DNA of 64,000 bases. Source: Glutinoglossum americanum (Eukaryota; Ascomycota; Geoglossomycetes; Geoglossales; Geoglossaceae). The notes beneath the pieces were generated by a model that was given only the letters and a program-made list of their open reading frames with translations, was not told the DNA's origin and searched no databases. The DNA lies in assembly GCA_020080175.1 (NCBI GenBank), contig JAGHQL010000018.1:1-64000 (forward strand), given 5' to 3'. Numbering within the stretch: position 1 is the first letter of the stretch; the number at the start of each line of letters is the position of its first letter. The translations under genes and the position numbers were made by a program. Below are positions 43,686 to 54,400 of this stretch, piece by piece.

Positions 43686-44891
43686 ATGGCTGAAAATTCA
43701 CCTCCGCCTTTGCGGTTTGAATCCCAAAGATCTCTCATACATCGCCTTACCCTTTCAACGCTTACTGGTAGGCCAGTCCATATATCCAAGATTCGCTCCT
43801 CATCCCCAACGAATCCTGGTCTCGCAGGTCATGAAATATCATTTTTGCGTCTGCTGGAGGCTATTACCAATGGATCTACAATTGAGATATCTTATACAGG
43901 TACGACACTACTGTACCGCCCAGGCCTCATAGTAGGTAGCACCGCCGGGTCTGGCACAAGCGGTGGAGTAGTGCGCCATGAGCTACCCTCAGGGTGCACG
44001 CGTGGCGTTAGCTATTTTCTTATACCACTATGCCTGCTTGCACCTTTCTCTAAGTCACCCGTCAACGTTCTCTTCACTGGCCCAGGAGTGATTACGTCTG
44101 CCACATCTACTGGAGATGTATCGGCCGACAGTGTGCGCACAGCGGTTCTGCCACTTTTTGAGCAGTTCGGGATCTCGAACAATATGGAGCTTCGTATATT
44201 ACGCCGGTCATGTGGGGGACCAGAAGGAAAGGGTGGTGCTGGAGAAGTCCAGCTGGTCTTTGGTCATCAAGTCCGGCTTCCGAAAACAATACACTTTATG
44301 AATCCGGGTAGAATAAAGCGAGTGAGGGGTGTCGCATATTGCACAGGGGTATCATCGTCGAATAATGTACGAATGATCGAAGCAGCTAAAGGAATTCTCA
44401 ATCCCTTGGTCAACGATATATATATCTTTTCTGACGCCTCGCCTGCTCCATTTCTTCCGACGACGTATGGATCGAGCGCGGGCGCAAAGAAAAAGATTGG
44501 GGTTGGATTTGGATTATCGCTCATTGCAGAGTCCTCGACATCAGTTATCTACCCTGCCGATGTTGCCTCTCCACCTTCAGGAGGACAGCTTCCAGAGGAA
44601 ATCGGCCAGCAATGCGCATATCAGCTCCTAGAGGTTGCCTCCCTGGGCGGATGCGTATCCCCGTTAGGAGCCCCTACTATGCTTACATTGATGGCCATGG
44701 GCTCTGAGGATGTCGGAAGACTGCAGATGGGGAAAGGAGTGTTTGGGGCGGAAGAGATAATTAGGCTGGGAAGAGATCTTAGGGTTTTTGGTGCGAGCGG
44801 TTGGGGCATCAGAGATGGCAATAATGATGGTAATGTCATAGTAAGCGTGGTCGGTAGGGGCGTTGGCAATGTTGGCCGTAAAATGGCCTAG
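43686..44891 (+). CDS. rcl1: Rcl1, RNA 3'-phosphate cyclase-like rRNA processing factor
   Basis: A single exon of 401 aa. Rcl1 hallmarks run the whole length: PGLAGHEISFLRLLEAITNG, RHELPSGCTRGVSYFL, VLFTGPGVITSATSTGDVSADS and LRILRRSCGGPEGKGGAGEV. HFMNPGRIKRVRGVAYC, DIYIFSDA, IGVGFGLSLIAESST, GGCVSPLGAPTMLTLMAMGS and IIRLGRDLRVFGA complete it. Rcl1 lacks cyclase activity; the RtcA catalytic His region is not conserved. It works with Bms1 at the A2 cleavage of 18S pre-rRNA in the nucleolus. Nop14, another SSU-processome factor, lies in the same window but is not adjacent. Confidence 0.95.
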   Translation: MAENSPPPLRFESQRSLIHRLTLSTLTGRPVHISKIRSSSPTNPGLAGHEISFLRLLEAITNGSTIEISYTGTTLLYRPGLIVGSTAGSGTSGGVVRHELPSGCTRGVSYFLIPLCLLAPFSKSPVNVLFTGPGVITSATSTGDVSADSVRTAVLPLFEQFGISNNMELRILRRSCGGPEGKGGAGEVQLVFGHQVRLPKTIHFMNPGRIKRVRGVAYCTGVSSSNNVRMIEAAKGILNPLVNDIYIFSDASPAPFLPTTYGSSAGAKKKIGVGFGLSLIAESSTSVIYPADVASPPSGGQLPEEIGQQCAYQLLEVASLGGCVSPLGAPTMLTLMAMGSEDVGRLQMGKGVFGAEEIIRLGRDLRVFGASGWGIRDGNNDGNVIVSVVGRGVGNVGRKMA

Positions 44892-44933
44892 ATTCAAAAC
44901 CGCCCCAACCTCTCTACTCCTGAGTAGATGATA

Positions 44934-45477
44934 TCAATGCAATAACCCGTACACTAAATCCCTTGCTTTGCTGTGTAGTAATGCTTGGAGTTGATCTGTT
45001 GGTGCAGCATCAGGTCCCTGCATATGGTGGCTCGGTTCGCGTATATAACAATCAAGGTATGAAGCGAACACACTATGGGTATGCACCAACTGCCTGTCCA
45101 ATGGTCGCCCTTGGTTGAGATGCGTTCGAAACAAAGGCGATGGGGCTGATATATTGGGAACTGGACTTTGATAGATGATGCCCCAGAGGACATGGTAACG
45201 ACTGTAATGCGTGTTTTCTTGGCTAGTAGGAACACTGTAACTCGTCGTACGGAACGAAGGCAATTTCGAAAATAGTTTCAAATCCAGAGTCGACAAGGTA
45301 ATTTCAGCAGTATCATTACGCGATCGTCGCCTTGGTCTCTTAGGCAGTGCCCCAACATCATACCAAAGCAGTCTTTCAATCGTATCCAAACAACCCCGGA
45401 CTCGAATGTCGCAGGTAGCTAGCCTTATCGATCCAGATTCACCGTAGTCCGATTCCTGGGCAAGACACTAGAGAATA
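44934..45477 (-). CDS. Possible small hypothetical protein, no certain start
   Basis: An open minus-strand frame from about 45460 to a stop at 44934. It reads AQESDYGESGSIRLATCDIR, with LSTLDLKLFSKLPSF further on, and ends ARDLVYGLLH. Amino-acid composition is protein-like, but no ATG lies in frame before HHMQG, so an upstream exon would be needed; one could start near 45507 (MRRPIFDQYS). It sits in the promoter region of the CLIP-170-like gene. I recognise no family. It may be a real divergent gene or chance. Confidence 0.3.
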
Positions 45478-45540
45478 TTGGTCAAATATTGGTCGCCTCA
45501 TGCGCCAGTACACAACGCTGATTAAAATTGTGCTCTCCCA

Positions 45541-48217
45541 ATGTCAACGCCAACGCCACGACGCTCTTTAGCCCGACCGCGACCTTCTTTAGGAAACCAA
45601 AATTTCTCGACTGCTTCAAGCCCCAACCTAGGCGCTTCTTATTCTACGCGTGTCCCTCCACTACCTACCCCAAGCCTCGGGGCACCGGTTGGTGCAGGAG
45701 GAACACTGAGCGCGAACGCTATACTTGCGAGAAAGGCTTCGCTGAACGCACTTACATCGAACTCGCTTTCGACGATCCCGGACGGTGCTGTTGGCTACAG
45801 CCTGAACCCATCAAGGGACGAGCTGCCAACGTCCAACGGCATGGCTCCTACGACGCCTGCGAAGAAGTCCGGTGGCGATGGAGACATTGAGGTTGGGGAT
45901 CTGGTCGATGTTCCCGGAGGGATGTATGGGACGGTAAAGTTTATAGGAGCTGTAAAGGGTAGAAAGGGTGTTTTTGCTGGAGTGGAATTAAGTCGAGAGT
46001 GGGCTCCAAGAGGTAAAAATGGTGGTGATGTTGACGGGTATGAAAATCTTATCCTCTACTTCTGGCGTTCGAGTTTGCCAGACGCTATGAAATAGGTTGC
46101 TGATGGGGATTTCTAGCGTTCGTTATTTTACCACATCCGTTCCGAATTCGGGCATTTTTCTTCCGCTCAGTCGTGCGTCAAAACGAGCGTCACCAACAAT
46201 ATCAATAGAGTCAACGCCACTGACGCCCACGACACCTTCACTGAGCTTTGGCGGCAATGCTACTCCACCTACCCCATCAATATCTGCGTTTAGTAAATCT
46301 CTCGGACCGGCTCGGTCACAGAGTCCACACTTTAAGCCTCACCCTAGGCCATCCCTCCCAAGACCGGAGTCTCCGCTCCGAAAGCAGCAAAACATGCTGT
46401 CAACACCTGGGCGTCCTTCGATCGGTGGAAGATTCGCTCCCAGCCCTACCCCTGGTAAGTTCAGTGCCAGCATGAGAGGCGGGGGTGATCCAGGAAAGAA
46501 GATTGGCTTCAACCCGAACACGCCGAAACCACGACTTGGAGGGCCCCCGTCTGCGCGAGCTGGCTCAGCATTGGGGGATCATGCCCAGTTCGATGAGGAC
46601 GGGGAAAACACACCCACTGGCTTGGCTAGGACTAGCGATGGGAGTCAAGGGTCAGCTGCAGGGCTTAATTCAACTATGCGAGGAGCCAGTGGGGCTGTGT
46701 CAGGTTACGCAGAACAGGAAGTGGAAAGACTGAGAAACAAGTTGGAGGAGCGAGATAAGCAGCTCAAGGAGCAAGCTGCGAGCTTAGCCGAGATGGAGAA
46801 TAGTCTCACGGAGTTGCAGTCATTACTTCCCGGTGGTGGAGGCGTGGACCGAGGAGGTGGCCTTGAAGATGTAGATGCTACACAATTGCGTGCTCTACTC
46901 AGAGAGAAGAACGAGAAGATCGCCATGTTGACTGCTGAGTTTGATGCACACAGAGCGGACTTTAGAAGCACTATCGATACTCTTGAACTTGCTAGCACTG
47001 AAACAGAGAGGGTCTATGAAAGGAGGGTCGAAGACCTTTTGCAAGAAATCAGAGAACTGCATGATAGAAGCGAGGATGTGGAAAGCGTTGCACAGCAACT
47101 CAAGCAGCTTGAGGAACTAGTACAGGAACTTGAAGAAGGACTCGAGGATGCTAGGAGGGGAGAGGCAGAGGCAAGGGGAGAGGTGGAATTTCTGCGGGGC
47201 GAAGTTGAACGAGGGCGTTCAGAGCTACGAAGAGAGCGAGAGAAGGCTGCCGCTGCGCTCAAAGGAGCGGGAGCAGCTGTTGTCGATGGAGGTGTTGGTG
47301 TGAGCGGATCGAAAGAGGTGGAGCAGAGGGACGACGAAATTAGAGGGCTGAAGGCCATTATACATTCTCTTAGTAGGGATGCTGTGCCTGACAATTCGAG
47401 TCCAATTAGCGATTCTAATCGAAGATCATCGATGCGAAGAAACGGCAGCCTCTCTAACAAAAACGGTGGAAACCACGCCTCGGATGATGCGCTTGAGAAG
47501 GAGAGACAGGAAAGAGAAAGGCTCGAGCGAGAAGTCAAAGAGCTACAAGGCCTTGTCGAAAGAAAATCGTTTAGAGAAGAGGAGTTGGAACGAGAAATGG
47601 ATCGTCTTCGCAAAGGTATTCCCATGGGTCAACGCGCAAGTGCTGGAACCCTTGGAAGTGGTAGTTTTTCTGAGAAAACAGTCATGCAGAGTAAGAGATC
47701 CTCAGGTCGTGATTCTAAAGGTACGGTCATTAGTTGGCGGGTACCTTCTCCAGAGGCTCATCGACATGGCGGCTTGGAGACGATGCACGAAGGCGACACC
47801 AATAGCTCTTCTGATGCCGATGGTAGCATTCTATGGTGTGAAATCTGCGAAACAGGTGGCCACGACATCCTGACATGCACGAATATGTTTGGAAATCAGC
47901 AATCGGCATCCAATGGTAATGGCATCACATCCTCAGGCTCACCGTCTAAGTCAAAACGTACTGGTAGGGACGCAGTTGTTGAAGGTCTGAAAGGACTCTC
48001 AGCATCTTCGCCGCACCCAGATGCCGTCGTTGCGCCATTGTCCCCCTCGAAAAGGGCGGCAGCCAGTAGCCCGCCGAGAACAGCAATGCCAAACCCAAAT
48101 GATATGGGGCCAGTACCCGGGAAATCTACTGGGGTTGTAGATGTTGACAAGTGGTGCGCACTTTGTGAGAGGGATGGGCACGAGAGCGTGGACTGCCCAT
48201 TTGAGGATGCCTTTTGA
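45541..48217 (+). CDS. CLIP-170-like microtubule plus-end protein (CAP-Gly, coiled coil, zinc knuckles)
   Basis: Two exons (45541-46037, 46117-48217) give 865 aa. The N-terminus is Ser/Pro-rich. The CAP-Gly domain spans about residues 118-185: IEVGDLVDVPGGMYGTVKFI, GRKGVFAGVELS, RGKNGGDVDGVRYF, with the intron between the last two codon groups. Ser/Thr/Pro-rich basic segments typical of tubulin-binding linkers follow. A long coiled coil runs from about EQEVERLRNKLEERDKQLKE to EELEREMDRLRKG. The C-terminus has two zinc knuckles, CEICETGGHDILTC and CALCERDGHESVDC. This is the layout of fission yeast Tip1, budding yeast Bik1 and animal CLIP-170, which track microtubule plus ends and bind dynein regulators. 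Confidence 0.94.
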
Positions 48218-48999
48218 TGTGAATGACTTAATGGTATAATCTTGATGACTCTTAGCGATCAAGATGACTTCCCGTATGGTTGCGGGGAAGGTGGCACATG
48301 GACTAAAAAGCTATATGCGACGGGACTGAGACACCGTCAATGAACACTAATGTATTTTTCCTTTCTTTCTCCCGAACATTCCCCTTTATAGAGATATCCA
48401 ACTTATTGTCTGTACGGATCCCACACTTGCCTTGTCCTTTCAGTTCCTAACTTGAACCCCTAAACATGCTATCTTAGCTAGTACATTATTCTCGTGCTCT
48501 CGTTTGTATATCAAGATTTACACACATGTGGATACTCAACGGCTCAATGTCGCATGGTTGAAGCACCTAGCTAGGTCTGTAACAACTTATTTTAACCCAG
48601 TTGCCTTGCCGCTGAACTAACAACGGCCGGTCCTTTCAACCAACTATCTGGTGAGTTCCTAACTTAGTTGAAGTCTCACAAAGTGGGGACAAACTGCATA
48701 TTCGTCGTTGCATTACGACTGGCTGCTGCCGCTGCTAGCGAGCTACATATGCATGCAAATGCACCGCCACAACCGTCCATGGGTGCATCATAAGGAGTAA
48801 GCCTCCTCACCATCAGCATCCATCAATTCCTCATCTAAATGGCTTAGGCATTCTGACTTCTTTTTAGTTATTACGACTGCAGAAGCGGTCTCTTCTGTGA
48901 TAGTGGCGCGTTCTCTAACGCTGAACTCAAGCTTTCCAAACCAATCATAATTTCTGGTACCTATTGTCGTTGAAGCAATAGCAGAATATACCTTTCACC
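48218..48999. other. Intergenic region upstream of the kinase gene
   Basis: About 780 bp. No gene recognised; it contains the 3' end of the CLIP-170-like gene and the kinase promoter. Confidence 0.5.
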
Positions 49000-50386
49000 A
49001 TGGCACAATACTTCCTCGACTTGGTCTATTCCTTGGCTAACTGCATGTGCTGCTTTCCGGGGTCTCCGCAGCTGAAGATTAATAGCAGGAGCTTTAAGAT
49101 CTTAAGATTACTGGGAGAGGTAAGCTCATTCCGTCCTGAAGGTTCTGGGCTCACGCCATCGAACATCATAACTTTTTCCGTGAGAAGTCGAGATTAATGT
49201 GGTACCAAATAGGGCGGCTTCTCCTATGTCTATCTCGTTCAAGATACCTCTAATGAGTCCCTCTACGCTCTAAAGAAGATACGCTGTCCTTTCGGCCAAG
49301 AATCGGTGTCACAAGCTATGAAGGAGGTGGAGGCCTACGCGCTCTTTGCACCACACCCAAATGTCATTCATTCAGTTGACTACTCTGTCCAGGCTGACAA
49401 GACAGACACTGGTGCGAAAACCGTGTATATTCTACTTCCATACTACAGGCGGGGTAACCTCCAGGATATCATCAATGCAAATCTCATCAACCACACTAGG
49501 TTCCCGGAACGTAGACTGATGCAACTATTCTTGGGTGTGTGCAACGCACTCAAGGCAATGCATCAGTATAGGGTAAGGGGCCCACCAGGCGGAACAGATA
49601 GTGCCAACCGAGCACACCGGGCCAGAGAGGACGCAGCGCAAGCGGATGGAGATGCCGCGAGTGAAATTGCGAATCGGAAGTGGAAGAATAAGAACACGGA
49701 TAGAGACATTGAGGACGTCGAGCAAGAGCCATTGATGGAAGGAGAGGTGATGAGATCGCAAGAAGGTGTGGGCCCCGGGGAGTTACGGGCGTACGCCCAT
49801 CGGGACATCAAACCTGGTGAGTAAAATCTCCACCTTCAAGGCCCTCGCTGATGTGGGAATCAAAGGGAATATCATGATTGCGGATGATGGCAACGAACCC
49901 ATACTCATGGATCTCGGTTCCATCGCTCCATCGCCAACACCTATCACCTCCCGCTCTCTCGCTCTGGCTGTCCAAGACACAGCCGCTGAGCATTCGACAA
50001 TGCCTTACCGCGCCCCAGAGCTATTTGATGTGAAGACCGGCTCTACTATCGATACAAAAGTCGATATCTGGTCACTCGGCTGCACGTTATACGCATGCCT
50101 CGTTGGAAAATCACCCTTCGAAATGCGCAGTGAGGAGACTGGGGGGAGTCTCAGCCTCTGTGTCTTGGGTGGCGACTGGAGATTTCCGGATGAGTCCGCA
50201 CAAGGAACCAAGGCTAAGCCGGTGGGCGACGGTCAGGGAATCAGTGAAGGTATCAGGGAGATTGTGAGGAGGTGTCTGAGGGTTGAGCCAGCAGAAAGAC
50301 CTGATGTAGATGAGCTGATTAAAATGGTAGGCGTGGCAATTTCCGGACTGGAGGGTGATGATGGAGGGCCGGAGAATAGCTCTTGA
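49000..50386 (+). CDS. env7: Env7/STK16-like serine/threonine kinase
   Basis: Three exons (49000-49119, 49213-49816, 49866-50386) give 414 aa. The N-terminus has a cysteine cluster, NCMCCFPGSP, matching the palmitoylation site that holds yeast Env7 on the vacuole membrane. Kinase motifs in order: LLGEGGFSYVYLV (P-loop across intron 1), ALKKIRCP (catalytic Lys), YRRGNLQDII, YAHRDIKPGNIMI (catalytic loop across intron 2), MDLGS in place of DFG, MPYRAPELFDV, TKVDIWSLGCTLY. A charged insert of about 80 residues separates ALKAMHQYRV from the catalytic loop. The MDLGS variant and insert are usual for NAK-family kinases of this type. It probably regulates vacuole or Golgi membrane dynamics. Confidence 0.92.
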
Positions 50387-50848
50387 GCGTGAAACTCGTT
50401 TCTTTCCGCTTCTTGACTTCTTTGTTCTTATTGTGGCGGGCTCCGGGAATTTGACTCCCCAGAAAGTAATGGATCTATGGCGTTTGACGAAAACTATCTA
50501 CTTAACTGCTTTTAGTCTCCAGGACTAACAGAATCCGCACTACCACCTGAAACCCGTGTAAAGGACCAGTTCAGATGGGGCTGGGACAATCTACTTTATA
50601 TATCATACAAAGACATCTTATTCTATTAGGAGGTCAAAAAAAAGCAACGAGCCTGGACAAAGACGGAGAAGCATGGCAAATCAAATAATGCCGTTGTATC
50701 AACGTCCTGTCAAAGAAGTTACACAGGAGCTAATACTTCATATAAAAACCATCGAGAGCCTGCTGTACCCCCCATCTCATCTCTCAGACCTCCCACCCCA
50801 ATACCTCCCAACCACAGGGGAAAAAAAAAAATAGAATCCCATGAGAAA
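50387..50848. other. Intergenic region
   Basis: About 460 bp, with an A-run just before the next start codon. Nothing else recognised. Confidence 0.5.
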
Positions 50849-51262
50849 ATGCCAAACCAGAACCCAGCAATAACCCATCACCAGGGGACATACGTCCTAA
50901 AAACTACCCACCACATCTCACCAGAATTCTCAAACCGGATCCAAGTCCTCCGCTCCCGACTCTCCGAACTAGTCAACATCCAAACCGGTGAAGTACATCC
51001 AGACTTCCCACCCACACTCCTCCACTTCTGGCTTCTGACGGAACCACAACTGAACGCTCTTGCAGAATTTTACCACCAGCGTTATCCGTCCGCGTACAAA
51101 GATTTGTATCCAGCGCCTATGAACTGGAGGGAGGGCGCGGATATAAATGTTAAACGGCGGAAGTTCGGGGGTTTCATTGGTTTCAGGAATTGTGGTTCTC
51201 CTGTTAGGGACGAGTTCCCTGAGCCGCTGGAGAATATGATCTGGCAGAGGAAGTGGGTTTGA
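50849..51262 (+). CDS. Small conserved fungal hypothetical
   Basis: A single exon of 137 aa beginning MPNQNPAITHHQGTYVLKTT. It contains ISPEFSNRIQVLRSRLSELV, then PTLLHFWLLTEPQLNALAEF. YHQRYPSAYKDLYPAPMNW and a C-terminal KRRKFGGFIGFRNC segment follow. There is no signal peptide or membrane span. The tight, non-repetitive composition, good start and stop, and preserved hydrophobic pattern suggest a real gene. I do not recognise a characterised family. Brr2 is convergent, 196 bp downstream. Confidence 0.72.
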   Translation: MPNQNPAITHHQGTYVLKTTHHISPEFSNRIQVLRSRLSELVNIQTGEVHPDFPPTLLHFWLLTEPQLNALAEFYHQRYPSAYKDLYPAPMNWREGADINVKRRKFGGFIGFRNCGSPVRDEFPEPLENMIWQRKWV

Positions 51263-51458
51263 GCTAGGCAGCGTTAGGATAAACTGCTGGTAGCAAACTA
51301 GCCTAGTAGGAATGCGATACTCTTTCCACTCGTTCTAAGATTCCCGCAGAAGTATGCACATACACAATGTGATATAGGAATTCCGGTCACCGTCACTAAT
51401 GTATGCCATTGCGACCCACACCCTATTATCTAAAATACCGTTATATATAATAGTCCAG

Positions 51459-54400
51459 TTACTCGTCTTCCTCCTCACCCTCATCTGAATCTTCATCCAT
51501 TCCCTCTGCAGCTGTGACTTTAAATTGCTGCTCTTGATCGACGCCGACATAACTGTCGCACATCAAATACAACGACAGTTCATGATCGCCAGGTGTTGGA
51601 ACTACAAACTCCAGCCTCATGTTAAGCTTCTTGCCGATAGTCACTCGCTTAATTGCCAGTAGGCTTTTTGACTTTTCCTCTCCAACCACCAACCACCAGT
51701 TCTCCATCTTCGTCTGAGGATAGAAAGGTGCATGGACTGTAGTATCTGGTTCCTCATCTTCCTCTACCTCCCGCTCTATCTTGACCCTGATGTAGGCAGG
51801 GCTGCCTGCTGTGATATTATCTTCATCTTCGAGCTCGTGTTCCAAGTCAATATTAGGATACTTGTTGTTTGTGAATACTGCCGCCTGTGCTAATTGCTGA
51901 TTGTTGAGCCCAAGCCGCTTGATAAGCGCCTGGTAGTTTGGGTTCTCGTTCGGGTCCATAGCTTCCATGAATTCAAAAATATCTTTGATCCTATAGAAAT
52001 GAAAGCGGTTAGCGTGGACTTGGGGGTGGAGATCTTCGGAGACAGACCCTGAATCATTTGTCGCCTTGACAACCTGTGGTGAAAAATGAGGGATCTGCTT
52101 GAGAGGGCTATCGCGGTCCCACATCGCCTGGACGGCCATTTGGGACATTTCCATAGCGTTCATTGCATTAATGTGACCGTCCGATGACAGAACATCGACA
52201 CAGGCGCTCAGTAGGTTGAGAATTCTTGTGAGGATGACCTCCTGATCTTTCGCAAGATCTACAGGTAACTGCATTCGAGAGAAATGGGCCTGGAGAAGCA
52301 CAAATGCCTTGAAGTGGGGCGATTCGTAGTTCGACTGGGACATCTTGACAGGCACCCGATCATAGATGCGACGAAGTACATGGTCTTCGTGACGTCGTAT
52401 TTGGATAGTCTCGAATTCAGTTGCAGATGTGACGATCTCTAAAATCCCTTTGAGCTTGGTGCGGCCACTTAAGGACAAAAGGAATGTCTGCATCGTGATG
52501 AACGAGATATTGTAATACGCCGCAATCATAGCCGCGTTTAAGGGGGTGACGGTATCATCCTCCTCATCCAGGTCGATGACCTTTGCCTCTGCGAGATCCT
52601 TAAGAGTGGTTTCAACTAATTCAGATAGGTGCGTGCTGAGACCTTCATGTGAGGTATCAGTAAGGCTGTAGTAGCTAGGGTTTGCTAAGAGCCGCCGGTA
52701 GAAATAAGTATATGTGGCCCAGTCGACCGCATCTTGTGTAGATGCGATCATCTTCGTGCTGATCTCAGAGACGAATGCGTCATGAAGATAGACCTGAAGG
52801 TGGCTTTCTATCGGCAGAGCCTCATTCAAAAACTTCTTGTAGTATTCTCGTTTCACCGCAGATACCATCAGGACGCCCTTGCCGGTCTTGTCCTCCAATG
52901 GACGGCTCGCCTTGCCGAACATCTGCAACACCTCGCTGATTGGATAGTCAATATAGCGGTGTTCTCTTCCCTCGAAGAACTGCGTCCCCATTACGATCAC
53001 TAGGTGAGCAGAGCAATTAAGCTCCCAACACACATCTCGAGAGGCTAGCATAACTTGGATGGCGCCATTAGTGAAAAGGTGCTCCACAATGCGCTTGTCG
53101 TTGCGGCTCAGAGCTTCATGGAAGTAACCGATCCCGTGAGAGGCAGATTCAGCTAATGCCTGCTCTTGAATTCGGTTCAAGAGTGGCGCGATTTCATCAA
53201 TATTCGCGTGAAGAAACCTGTCTTCGTCGTCACTCGCGGTGCAGGCCGCGAGTATGTCTAGCGCGGTAGAGCGCGCCTGCTTACGGCTTGGGACGAAGAC
53301 AATAACCGGTTTGCTAGGCGACATCTGCTGGATTGAAAGATATGTTGGCTTGGCCATTGCAAGCATGAGCGATGGGAAATGCGGTATTGAGAATGACTGA
53401 AGATGCAGCTCAAGCGGTACTGGGCGGGCGTGCGGACTGAAGTTGTAGATGGTGTGCTTGTTAGCCCCAACCCACTCACCAATGTCTCGAGCATTCGATA
53501 ATGAGACACTCAGACCAACAATCCTCATATCGTTTTCTGTCTGCAGAGCGATATAATGCATGCGTGATACTATTATCTCATAGATGTATCCCCCTTGGCC
53601 TCCAAGCATATGGAGGTCATCAGCTATGAAGAGCTGTACAGTTTGGACGTTCTTGCGCCGCTGCCATTGACGAGATAGGACATCCCATTGGACGGGAGTT
53701 GCAAGGACTAAGTCACCCTTCTCAAGGATCTTAAGGTCTGCCGTGGTTTCTCCTGTTAGCTTAACAATCTCCTTCCCACCAGCAACAACACCAAGGCGCT
53801 CCCTCCAGTCTGCCAGTCGCTGATCAACTAGCTCCTGAAAAGGAGCAATATAGACAGCTCTAGTAGCATCGGGTTTTGCCCAATGTCTAAGGATCGCGAA
53901 CTCCGCGCAAACCGTCTTGCCGCTTCCCGCTGGAGCGCCGACGAATACGTTATCATCAGTTGCAAATAGCGAGTTGTATACCTGCGTCTGGACCTTGTTG
54001 AACTTCTGCCATTCGGGGTAGAGAGCAACGTAGTCTTGCCTCTTGAGTGCAGAGACGGGCAAAGGCTGTAGGTCCAGAAGCGGAGTATGAGGGGGGAACT
54101 TCTCGGGAAGTAGGAGCTTCTGAAACGAAACAGCGAGTTTCGTCTCGGAGTGCATCCATCTATCCGACACGACGCTAATGAAATAATTTGGAGGCATTGG
54201 TTCTGTAATTGGTACAGTGAACTCGACGAGGTGCTCGTTTGCCTCAGACTCAGCATAGTTTTTTCGTAGTAGGAATTGGTCGTGGAACAAAATATCTTCT
54301 CCGTCGCAGTCCTCAACTATGATCCAAAAGCTCTCAGCGGCACCATGGATTGCGTCGTCCCACTCAAAATTTGGCACGATGGTAAGCTCTACCCTTAGCA

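Noticed and set aside
47014-47625. Serine-rich minus-strand frame over the CLIP-170-like coiled coil
   Set aside because: Typical antisense shadow of a Glu/Arg-rich coiled coil.
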